Shown piece by piece: positions 32,372-38,935 of a stretch of 38,935 nucleotides of DNA (position 1 is the first letter of the stretch; each line of letters starts with the position of its first letter). Source of the DNA: an uncultured Olsenella sp. (GTDB lineage: Bacteria; Actinomycetota; Coriobacteriia; Coriobacteriales; Atopobiaceae). The stretch lies in contig OMVJ01000021.1 in assembly GCA_900314495.1 (NCBI GenBank), forward strand, positions 1 through 38,935, given 5' to 3'. Under the pieces are notes generated by a model that worked only from the letters and a program-made list of their open reading frames with translations, did not search any database and was not told the DNA's origin. A program made the translations under genes and the position numbers.

Positions 32372-33094
32372 CTACTTCTTTGGCTTGTCGGCCGGCTTCT
32401 CGGGCGCCTCAAAGCGGTAGCCAACGCCGTGCACGGTGTAGAGCCAGCGCGGGTTGCGCGGGTCGTCGCCCAGCTTGGCGCGCAGGTTCTTCACGTGGGA
32501 GTCAATGGTGCGCTCGTAGCCCTCAAAGTCGTAGCCCAAGACCTTCTCCACCAGCTCCATGCGGGTGTACACGCGGCCCGGGAAGCGGGCAAGGGTGGTG
32601 AGGAGCTTGAACTCTGAGGCGGTGAGGTCAATCTCCTTGCCGTCAATGGTGACCTTGTGGCCCGAGATGTCTATGACAAGGTCCCCGAAGTCCAGAATCT
32701 CCAGCTGGGGCTCGGACTCCGCGTGGGCGCGGCGCAGCAGGGCGCGCACGCGGGCCACAAGCTCGCGCGGGCTGAAGGGCTTGATCAAGTAGTCGTCCGC
32801 ACCGAGCTCCAGGCCAATGATGCGGTCCTCCACCTCGCCCTTGGCGGTGAGCATGATGATGGGCACGTTGGACGTCTCGCGGATGGCGCGGCACACGCGC
32901 TCGCCGGAAAGCTTGGGGAGCATGAGGTCAAGGATGATGAGGTCAAAGGAGTGCTTCTCGAACTCCTCCACGGCGGACTGGCCGTCGCCGACGCCGCGCA
33001 CGATGTAGTTCTCGCGCTCCAGATAGGCGGCCACCGCGTCACGGATGACCTTCTCGTCCTCAACCAGCAGGATTCTCTTCTCATCAGACGCCAT
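32372..33094 (-). CDS. OmpR/PhoB-family response regulator
   Basis: 240 residues. Receiver domain (about 5-120): acidic pocket E12/D13, phospho-acceptor D56 (IILDLMLPK), T in MLTAKG and K in LIKPFSP. Winged-helix DNA-binding domain (about 130-230): LTASEFKLLTTLARFPGRVYTR and RTIDSHVKNLRAKLGDD with VHGVGYRFE. The C-terminus is Lys/Pro-rich. It precedes the histidine kinase and follows, on the same strand and 81 bp away, the secreted-protein gene, which is a candidate target or accessory sensor. Confidence 0.96.
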   Translation of the reverse strand: MASDEKRILLVEDEKVIRDAVAAYLERENYIVRGVGDGQSAVEEFEKHSFDLIILDLMLPKLSGERVCRAIRETSNVPIIMLTAKGEVEDRIIGLELGADDYLIKPFSPRELVARVRALLRRAHAESEPQLEILDFGDLVIDISGHKVTIDGKEIDLTASEFKLLTTLARFPGRVYTRMELVEKVLGYDFEGYERTIDSHVKNLRAKLGDDPRNPRWLYTVHGVGYRFEAPEKPADKPKK

Positions 33095-33175
33095 AGCAGA
33101 CCCCTATCACCTGAGGCCACCGCAGTGCCGCGGAGGCCGGACTTGCTCATCATAAGCTCTCTTAGTTTAGCGCTC

Positions 33176-34531
33176 CTACGTGTTTGAGGTCGATTCCTCT
33201 CCATCGGTGGATGCGCTGTCCTGCTCTGCGGCATCGGTGGATGAGCCTTCGTTCGTTCCGTCGTCCGTTGCGCTCGTTCCGTCCTCCGAGTCCTCGTCCT
33301 CGGTCTTCAGGTCCGCCAGCTCCATGGAGAAGCTCCGCACCGTCACGGAGTCCGGGTAGCCCGTGTCCGCCGTCTTGACCGTGGCAAAGGTCACGAAGTC
33401 GTCCGACGTGCCCACGCGCGCGGGGAACTCGCCGTAGTCAATGCAGCGGTTGGAGGCCACCAGGATGTTGTACTTGCTGCTCGTGGTGTCAACCACAAAG
33501 TAGGACGCCGTGCTCTTGATGACGAAAAGGCCATCCTTGCCCGCCACGCCCGCGGCTGGCTCGCGCGCGAGCGTGATGAAGGGGCCCGCGCTGGGACCGA
33601 TGTAGGTGCCCATGTTGCCGAAGAGTCCGCCGGAGTTGTAGTTGGCCTCAACCGAGAAGCAGAACTTGTCGCCAATGCGCACGGCGCGGAAGGGGCGCAC
33701 CGTCTGCGGCATGACCAGCTGGTCCACCGTGGTCTTGAGGCCGTCGCCCAGGGAGTAAGCCGTGATGCCGTAGAAGACTCCCTCGTCGGCGCGGACGCGC
33801 GGGGCCAGCGTAACGGTGCCGTCCGGCGCGGAGACCGCGGGCGCCGTGGCAAAGCGGCCCGGCGACTCCACCACCGCCTGCGCGTTGGCACTGCCCACCG
33901 TCCACAGGTAGCAGAAGGAGTGCTCCGTGGTCTTGCTGCCGGAGGTCGCCGGCATTACCTCCCAAATGACGGAGCTGCCCGTGCAGGCAAAGAGGGGCGG
34001 GTCATAGTTGGCGTCCGCCTGCCACAGCGTGGTCGTGCTGCCCGTGAGCGCGCCGTCTGAGAAGGCCGAGGCGTAGAAGGACCAGGCGTGCGTGAGGTAG
34101 TCCAGCTCCACCCAGGCGTAGACGGAGTCAGAGCAGCGCACGTCGTAGATGATGATGGTTTGGCTGGAGGTGACGGGCTTGGGTACAACGTCCGCCAGCT
34201 TGCCCGTCTTCACCGAGAAGGCGCAGCCGCGCACCACGGGGCTGGCGGAGGCGCCCGTGCGGGTAACCGGAATCCAGGTGCCCTCCGCCTCGTGCAGGAC
34301 GCAGCCCAAGGGGATGGTCCAGGTGGACCCCTCCTTGATGTTGCGGTCCTCCATCTGCTCGTACGAATCCGTGATGCTGGTCGCGTCGCCGGAATCCACC
34401 ACCATGGGCTCGCCCACGGGCTCCGTCTGGTCGTGCGAGCAGCCGCCCAGGACGCCGATGGCCGCGGCGGCAGCACCCGTGACGACGGCCCCCTTGAAGA
34501 GCCCCCGCCTGGTCATGCTGTGTCTTGCCAT
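33176..34531 (-). CDS. Secreted Tat-type lipoprotein, beta-rich
   Basis: 451 residues. GGAGGTG lies upstream of the ATG at 34531. The signal peptide has a twin-arginine motif TRRGLFKG (RR at 8-9), a hydrophobic stretch and a lipobox LGGC with Cys31. The mature part is beta-rich with many aromatic residues and repeating DGTV/GDK turns (about 60-415), like a beta-propeller, and ends in an acidic Ser/Thr/Asp tail (about 420-451). Motifs such as WTIPLGCVLHEAEGTWIPVTR are not assigned to a family. The unrelated N-terminal extension that the frame would allow lies in the palindromic repeat at 34542-34624. Probably on the outer face of the membrane. Confidence 0.8.
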   Translation of the reverse strand: MARHSMTRRGLFKGAVVTGAAAAAIGVLGGCSHDQTEPVGEPMVVDSGDATSITDSYEQMEDRNIKEGSTWTIPLGCVLHEAEGTWIPVTRTGASASPVVRGCAFSVKTGKLADVVPKPVTSSQTIIIYDVRCSDSVYAWVELDYLTHAWSFYASAFSDGALTGSTTTLWQADANYDPPLFACTGSSVIWEVMPATSGSKTTEHSFCYLWTVGSANAQAVVESPGRFATAPAVSAPDGTVTLAPRVRADEGVFYGITAYSLGDGLKTTVDQLVMPQTVRPFRAVRIGDKFCFSVEANYNSGGLFGNMGTYIGPSAGPFITLAREPAAGVAGKDGLFVIKSTASYFVVDTTSSKYNILVASNRCIDYGEFPARVGTSDDFVTFATVKTADTGYPDSVTVRSFSMELADLKTEDEDSEDGTSATDDGTNEGSSTDAAEQDSASTDGEESTSNT

Positions 34532-34541
34532 ACGCACCTCC

Positions 34542-34624
34542 GTGACAAAAGGGGATGTCAAAAGGGGACGTTTCCCTTTTGTCATGTCAAAAGGGAAACG
34601 TCCCCTTTTGACACGCTTTGTCAC
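34542..34624. repeat. GTGACAAAAGGG palindrome, double copy
   Basis: Nested palindrome. The inner arms begin TGTCAAAAGGGGACGTTTCC at 34556 and end at 34613; outer arms are GTGACAAA (34542) and TTTGTCAC (34617-34624). It lies between the secreted-protein gene start and the purB stop. Confidence 0.88.
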
Positions 34625-34626
34625 AT

Positions 34627-35973
34627 CTAGTCGAACTGGAGGGTCTCCAAGCGGTCGAAGACCACGTCAATACGGGTGAGGAAGGACCAGGGGTCAAAGA
34701 TGCGGTCCAGCTCCTCGCTGGTGAGGGTGCAGGCCGGGTCCGCCTCAAGCCGCTCGCGGAAGGTGGGGCCGCTCACGCACTGCTGAATGTCGTGCCAGGT
34801 GGCCATGGCGTTGGACTGCACGATCTTGTAGGCGTCCTCGCGCGTGATGCCCGTCTCCACCAGGGCCAGCAGCACCTTGGAGCTGAAGAGCATGCCGCGC
34901 GTCTTGTTGAGGTTGGCCTTCATCTGCTCCGGGTACAGCACCAGGCCGTCCACCACGCGGATCAGGCACTGGAACATGTGGTCCAGGCCGATGAAGGTGT
35001 CCGGCAGGGCGATGCGCTCCGTGGAGCTGTGGCTGATGTCGCGCTCGTGCCACAGGGCCACGTTGTCGTAGGCCACCTGGGCGTTGGCCTTGCAGATGCG
35101 CGCCAGGCCGCAGACCTTCTCCATGGTGATGGGGTTGCGCTTGTGGGGCATGGCGGAGCTGCCCTTCTGGCCCTTGCGGAAGGGCTCCTCGGCCTCAAGG
35201 GTGTCAGTCTTCTGCAGGGAGCGGATCTCCGTTGCAATGCGCTCGCAGGTGCATGCCGTGGTGGCAAGCACGCTTGCCAGGTAGGCGTGGTGGTCGCGGC
35301 TGATGACCTGGGTGGACAGCGGGTCGTGCTTCAGGCCCAGGTGCTCGCACACGTACTCCTCAATGAAGGGGTCAATGGAGGAGTAGGTGCCCACCGCGCC
35401 GGAGATTGCGCCGTAGCTAATGTTGTCCAGGGCGTCCTTCAGGCGGTCGTAGTCGCGCTTGAGCTCCCAGGCCCAGGAGCCGAACTTCATGCCAAAGGTC
35501 ATGGGCTCGGCGTGGATGCCGTGGGTGCGGCCCACGCAGAGGGTCTTGCGCTCCTCGAAGGCACGGCGCTTGCAGATCTCTCCCAGCTGCTTGCAGTCTG
35601 CCAGGATTATCTCCGTCGCCTGCTTCAGCTGGTAGCACAGGGCGGTGTCGCCCAGGTCCGTGGAGGTCATGCCAAAGTGGACCCAGCGGCTGGGCTTGGG
35701 GTCGCCCTCCGGCACGTCCGCGTCAATGTAGCTGCCCATGTTGGTGAGGAAGGCGATGACGTCGTGGTTGGTCACGGCCTCGATGGCGTCGACCTCCTCC
35801 TTCTTGAAGGCTGCGTGGTTGCGAATCCACTGCGCCTCCTCCTTGGTGATGCCAATCTTGCCGAGCTCGGCCTGCGCCTCGCAAGCCAGCACCTCGATCT
35901 CCTGCCAGATGGCGTACTTGTTCTCAAGCGTGAAGATGTGACCAATCTCGGGGCGGGTATAGCGATCGATCAT
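34627..35973 (-). CDS. purB: Adenylosuccinate lyase
   Basis: 448 residues. It cleaves SAICAR to AICAR and adenylosuccinate to AMP. Signature GSSAMPHKRNP, plus RTHGIHAEPMTFG and FGMTSTDLGDTALCY of the three conserved regions in this lyase superfamily; length is normal. The ATG at 35973 has AAGGA 8 nt upstream. It acts two steps around the product of purC, 4 kb away on the same strand but in a separate transcription unit. Confidence 0.97.
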   Translation of the reverse strand: MIDRYTRPEIGHIFTLENKYAIWQEIEVLACEAQAELGKIGITKEEAQWIRNHAAFKKEEVDAIEAVTNHDVIAFLTNMGSYIDADVPEGDPKPSRWVHFGMTSTDLGDTALCYQLKQATEIILADCKQLGEICKRRAFEERKTLCVGRTHGIHAEPMTFGMKFGSWAWELKRDYDRLKDALDNISYGAISGAVGTYSSIDPFIEEYVCEHLGLKHDPLSTQVISRDHHAYLASVLATTACTCERIATEIRSLQKTDTLEAEEPFRKGQKGSSAMPHKRNPITMEKVCGLARICKANAQVAYDNVALWHERDISHSSTERIALPDTFIGLDHMFQCLIRVVDGLVLYPEQMKANLNKTRGMLFSSKVLLALVETGITREDAYKIVQSNAMATWHDIQQCVSGPTFRERLEADPACTLTSEELDRIFDPWSFLTRIDVVFDRLETLQFD

Positions 35974-35988
35974 GCGAATTCCTTTCGG

Positions 35989-36003
35989 CCGAACGTTCGT
36001 CGG
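35989..36003. promoter_or_regulatory. CCGAACGTTCG palindrome upstream of purB
   Basis: CGAACGTTCG is a perfect 10-bp palindrome, preceded by GGC and followed by TCGG, 16 nt before the purB start. It shares CCGAACG with the site upstream of purC. Confidence 0.3.
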
Positions 36004-36049
36004 TCACAATTCTAGCGCGAGCGGGCGGTGGTGTATCACTATAGGGGCA

Positions 36050-36113
36050 CGTGTCAAAGGGGGACGTTTCCCTTCTGACACATGACAAAAGGGAAACGTC
36101 CCCCTTTGTCACG
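36050..36113. repeat. GTGACAAAAGGG palindrome, double copy
   Basis: Arms start CGTGTCAAAGGGGGACGTTT and end CCCCCTTTGTCACG; the central part is CTTCTGACACATGACAAAAGG. It lies between divergent purB and tetR, ending 16 bp before the tetR start. Confidence 0.88.
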
Positions 36114-36129
36114 TTTACCAGGAGAGCCC

Positions 36130-36699
36130 ATGACGCGCACCGACCACACCAAGCAGGACATTGCCGACGCCTTCAAGCGGCTGCTGGCCCACATGCCGCT
36201 GGACAAGGTCACAGTGACGGCCCTTGCCGAGGAGAGTGGCATCACGCGGCAGACGTTCTACTATCACTTCTCTGACCTGTACGACCTCATTTCCTGGATC
36301 TACTCCACGGAGTCAGAGCGCGTCTTGGGCAGCGAACGCACCTATGACACCTGGCAGATGGGCCTTCTCGCCATCATGGACTGGCTGCTGCAGAGCCGCA
36401 ACTTCGTGATTCGCACCATTCACTCCGTGGACGCCGCCTATGCCCAGCGCTACCTCAACGACCGCGTGCGCGGCCTGGTGTACGGCGTGGTCTCCGAGGA
36501 AGCCGCTGGTCACCGCGTGTCCCAGCAGGACCAGGCCTTCATTGCCAGCTTCTATGCCGCCGGGCTCATAACCGTGGTCATGGGTTGGATCGACGAAGGC
36601 ATGCGCGAGAACCCTTCCGCCGTGGTGGAGAAGGTCAGCCTAACCGTGTACGGGGACATCCCGGCGGCGGTGGCCCGCTTCGAAGCGGCCGGCCGGTAG
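36130..36699 (+). CDS. TetR-family transcriptional regulator
   Basis: 189 residues, AGGAG 6 nt before the ATG. N-terminal HTH (about 5-55): DIADAFKRLLAHMPLDKVTVTALAEESGITRQTFYYHFSDLYDL, the typical TetR block. The C-terminal helical ligand/dimer domain (about 60-185) resembles the DhaS/TetR_C_8 subgroup. The gene directly precedes oleate hydratase on the same strand, and an inverted repeat overlaps the promoter between them, so it probably controls the hydratase in response to fatty acids. The effector is inference. Confidence 0.9.
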   Translation: MTRTDHTKQDIADAFKRLLAHMPLDKVTVTALAEESGITRQTFYYHFSDLYDLISWIYSTESERVLGSERTYDTWQMGLLAIMDWLLQSRNFVIRTIHSVDAAYAQRYLNDRVRGLVYGVVSEEAAGHRVSQQDQAFIASFYAAGLITVVMGWIDEGMRENPSAVVEKVSLTVYGDIPAAVARFEAAGR

Positions 36700-36708
36700 C
36701 TTGGCCAC

Positions 36709-36740
36709 GCCTGCGGCATGCCCGGCAGGCGGTCTTTTTT
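36709..36740 (+). terminator. Terminator of tetR
   Basis: GCCTGC/GCAGGC stem with a 10-nt loop, followed after GGTC by six T. Confidence 0.7.
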
Positions 36741-36766
36741 ACGAACGCAGCCATCTGTAAAGTTCT

Positions 36767-36799
36767 TTGACACGTGCCAACACATGTCTGGTTTTAAAC
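36767..36799 (+). promoter_or_regulatory. Promoter and TetR-type operator of oleate hydratase
   Basis: Inverted repeat GACACGTG (36769-36776) and CACATGTC (36781-36788), 4-bp spacer, 7 of 8 pairs. It contains a consensus -35 TTGACA (36767-36772); TTTTAA or TTAAAC at 36792-36799 may be the -10 box. Confidence 0.5.
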
Positions 36800-36871
36800 A
36801 TACGTCTGCGTGGAATCTTCTCCGTAAGCAGCCCCGCGGGACCTCGCGGGCCCAATCTGGAGGAGGTCACC

Positions 36872-38674
36872 ATGTACTACAGCTCTGGCAACTACGAGGC
36901 GTTCGCCCGTCCGCGCAAGCCCGAAGGCATCGAGAAGAAGTCCGCCTACGTGGTGGGCACGGGCCTGGCGGGCCTCACCGCCGCCTGCTACCTGGTGCGC
37001 GACGCCCAGATGCCCGGCGACCACATCCATGTGCTGGAGGCGCGCGAGCTGCCCGGCGGCGCCTGCGACGGCGAGGACCAGCCCATCGGCTTCACCATGC
37101 GCGGCGGCCGCGAGATGGACAATCACTTCGAGGTCATGTGGGACCTCTACCGCTCCATCCCCTCCATCGAGGACCCCAGCGTGAGCGTGCTGGACGAGTA
37201 CTACTGGCTCAACAAGGACGACCCCAACTACTCCCTCTGCCGCGCCACGCAGAACCGCGGCCAGGACGCCCACACAGACAAGAAGTTCGCCCTCTCCGAC
37301 AAGGGCCAGCTGGAGGTCATGAAGCTCTTCTTCACCCCCGACGAGCAGCTCTTTGACAAGCGCATAAACGAGATCTGGGACGATGAGGTCTTTGGCTCCA
37401 ACTTCTGGATGTACTGGCGCACCATGTTCGCATTCGAGAACTGGCACTCCGCGCTGGAGGTCAAGCGCTACGTGCAGCGCTACATCCACCACATTGGCGG
37501 TCTGCCCGACTTCACGGCCCTGCGCTTCACCCGCTACAACCAGTACGACTCCATGATCCTGCCCATGGTGCGCTACCTGGAGGCGGCCGGCGTGAGCTTC
37601 GAGTACGGCTGCAAGGTCGTGAACGTTGAGTTCGACTTTGTGCCCGCTGCGGCCCACGCCCCGGCCAAGAAGGTGGCCCGCGCCATCGTGGTGGAGCGCG
37701 CCGGCAAGGAAGACCGCATCCCCCTCACCGAGGACGACCAGGTCTACATCACGGACGGCGGCTGCGTGGAGAACTCCAGCTGGGGCAGCCAGAACACCGT
37801 TGCCAAGGTCGACACGGAGCTGCGCCCCGGCGGCGGCTGGGACATGTGGCGCCGCATTGCCGCGCAGGCGCCCGACGGCTCCTTCGGCAACCCGGACAAG
37901 TTCTGCTCCAACCCCGAGGAGTCCAACTGGATGTCCGCCACCGTGGATACCGCGGACCCCACCATCATCTCCGCCATCCAGCGCATCTGCCGGCGCGACC
38001 CGCTGAGCGGCCGCGTGGTCACGGGCGGGATCGTGACGGCGCGCGACTCCAAATGGCTGCTCAGCTGGACCATCAACCGCCAGCCGCAGTTCAAGAACCA
38101 GCCCCAGGGCCACGTGCTGGTGTGGGTGTACGCCCTGTTCACTAACAAGGAGGGCGACTTCGTGAAGAAGCCCATGCGCGAGTGCACCGGCGCGGAGATA
38201 TGCCAGGAGTGGCTGTACCACATCGGCATCCCGGAGGACCAGATCGTGAGCCTGGCGCAGGAGGGGGCCAACACCACCACCTGCTACATGCCCTACATCA
38301 CGGCCTTCTTCATGCCCCGCACCGACACCGACAGGCCCAAGGTCGTGCCCGACGGCGCCGTTAACTTTGCCTTCCTGGGGCAGTTCGCCGAGGTGGCGCG
38401 TGACACCATCTTCACCACGGAGTACAGCATGCGCACGGGCATGGAGGCCGTCTACACCCTGTGCAACGTGGACCGCGGCGTGCCCGAGGTCTGGGGCTCC
38501 GTGTACGATGTGCGCTGCCTGCTGGACGCCACCACCAAGCTGCGCGACGGCCACCCCGTGACGGAGATGATCAACAAGATGCCGCTGGTGCAGCGCAAGG
38601 CCGCCCAGGCCGCGCTTGGCAAGGCCAAGGGCACCGACCTGGAGAAGCTCCTGAAGGAGTACGGCATCATCTAG
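36872..38674 (+). CDS. ohyA: Oleate hydratase (myosin-cross-reactive antigen family)
   Basis: 600 residues, normal length. It adds water to the cis-9 double bond of oleic acid (10-hydroxystearate) using FAD as a cofactor; in gut bacteria it detoxifies unsaturated fatty acids. Visible: N-terminal FAD fold VVGTGLAGLTAACYLVRD (residues 28-45), HVLEARELPGGA, the conserved GGREMDNHFEVMWDLY with the catalytic glutamate, TRYNQYDSMILPM and VYITDGGCVENSSWG. The ATG at 36872 has AGGAGG upstream; the frame extends 5' without similarity. It is probably regulated by the TetR protein encoded before it. Confidence 0.96.
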   Translation: MYYSSGNYEAFARPRKPEGIEKKSAYVVGTGLAGLTAACYLVRDAQMPGDHIHVLEARELPGGACDGEDQPIGFTMRGGREMDNHFEVMWDLYRSIPSIEDPSVSVLDEYYWLNKDDPNYSLCRATQNRGQDAHTDKKFALSDKGQLEVMKLFFTPDEQLFDKRINEIWDDEVFGSNFWMYWRTMFAFENWHSALEVKRYVQRYIHHIGGLPDFTALRFTRYNQYDSMILPMVRYLEAAGVSFEYGCKVVNVEFDFVPAAAHAPAKKVARAIVVERAGKEDRIPLTEDDQVYITDGGCVENSSWGSQNTVAKVDTELRPGGGWDMWRRIAAQAPDGSFGNPDKFCSNPEESNWMSATVDTADPTIISAIQRICRRDPLSGRVVTGGIVTARDSKWLLSWTINRQPQFKNQPQGHVLVWVYALFTNKEGDFVKKPMRECTGAEICQEWLYHIGIPEDQIVSLAQEGANTTTCYMPYITAFFMPRTDTDRPKVVPDGAVNFAFLGQFAEVARDTIFTTEYSMRTGMEAVYTLCNVDRGVPEVWGSVYDVRCLLDATTKLRDGHPVTEMINKMPLVQRKAAQAALGKAKGTDLEKLLKEYGII

Positions 38675-38675
38675 C

Positions 38676-38724
38676 GTGTCAGGGGTGACAAGGGGGACAA
38701 AGGGGGACGTTTCCCTTTTGACAC
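38676..38724. repeat. GTGACAAAAGGG-family repeat, half palindrome
   Basis: GTGTCAGGGG... followed by two AGGGGGACAAA/ACG units and TTTCCCTTTTGACAC. It starts immediately behind the oleate hydratase stop and may act as its 3' hairpin. Confidence 0.7.
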
Positions 38725-38762
38725 TCCCCAGGCGAGGCGCCGTACGAGGCTTCACCCCTCGT

Positions 38763-38880
38763 AGCTACCCCACAACCGAAGGCGTTCGGTTGTGGGGTAA
38801 TAGCTCACAAGTCATTTAACTGCGACTATAGCAGGTAAGAGCGCTACCCCACAAGCGGAGCCCTCCGCTTGTGGGGTAGC
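38763..38880. repeat. Pair of strong hairpins built on TACCCCACAA
   Basis: Hairpin 1 (38763-38804) has arms AGCTACCCCACAACCGA and TCGGTTGTGGGGTA plus TAGCT. Hairpin 2 (38843-38880) is an 18-bp perfect stem with a CC loop. Between them is a 26-bp block starting CATTTAACTG (38813-38837) that recurs at 6434-6459. CGGTTGTGGGGTA also occurs at 3508-3520. Confidence 0.75.
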
Positions 38881-38902
38881 TTCTTCCTGGCACACCGGCC
38901 GT

Positions 38903-38933
38903 GTGACAAAAGGGAAACGTCCCCTTTTGTCAC
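38903..38933. repeat. GTGACAAAAGGG palindrome, single copy
   Basis: GTGACAAAAGGG and CCCCTTTTGTCAC around AAACGT. It is near the window edge, so a further copy beyond cannot be excluded. Confidence 0.85.
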
Positions 38934-38935
38934 GC

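Noticed and set aside
34533-34624. N-terminal extension of the secreted protein (MTKRVKRGRFPF...)
   Set aside because: Encoded by the palindromic repeat; the true start has GGAGGTG and is followed by a clear signal peptide.

Overview
The window is high-GC chromosomal DNA with leaderless-tight operons and strong GGAGG ribosome-binding sites. The order fhaA-fhaB-pstP-rodA/pbpA-pknB marks it as actinobacterial. The fused rodA-pbpA gene, the pyruvate:ferredoxin oxidoreductase (anaerobic metabolism), the oleate hydratase and the palindromic repeats built on GTGACAAAAGGG together suggest a member of the Coriobacteriia (Olsenella/Atopobium-like). That placement is inference; no rRNA gene is present.

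Layout. 1-6.2 kb is housekeeping: the 5' part of nifJ (minus), a small fold-type-IV PLP enzyme, gluQ, tRNA-Ser(GCT), tRNA-Arg(ACG), an orphan gene running antisense into that tRNA, serS and a 62-residue membrane protein. A 228-bp MITE-like inverted repeat follows. 6.64-14.37 kb is an integrated mobile element in the 3' end of tRNA-Leu(CAG), bounded by 33-bp direct repeats. It carries a tyrosine integrase, a zinc-finger protein, a divergent Xre-headed operon of small genes, a TTG-started excisionase-like HTH gene, a primase-polymerase/D5 helicase, and about 1.4 kb of repeat-rich non-coding DNA that looks like an origin. It has no capsid, tail or conjugation genes and resembles a phage-inducible-island type satellite.

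14.5-24.4 kb is a cell-envelope signalling operon: a polytopic Ser/Thr kinase, FhaA-like and FhaB-like FHA proteins, a PP2C phosphatase, a single 950-residue polypeptide that joins a SEDS (RodA/FtsW) glycan polymerase to a class B penicillin-binding protein, and PknB with four PASTA domains. Most junctions overlap by 1-4 nt, so translation is probably coupled.

24.4-29.0 kb is an accessory region with an AbiEi-like/nuclease-like protein, a zinc-ribbon membrane protein and a Fic-domain protein. Three copies of a ~190-235 bp imperfect palindrome punctuate it, and their stems show a compensatory base-pair change. 29.0-38.9 kb returns to core genes: tRNA-Arg(CCT), a small membrane protein coupled to purC, an OmpR-type two-component system next to a Tat/lipobox-type secreted protein, purB, and a TetR regulator followed by oleate hydratase. 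A second repeat family (GTGACAAAAGGG palindromes) lies at four places between 34.5 and 38.9 kb.
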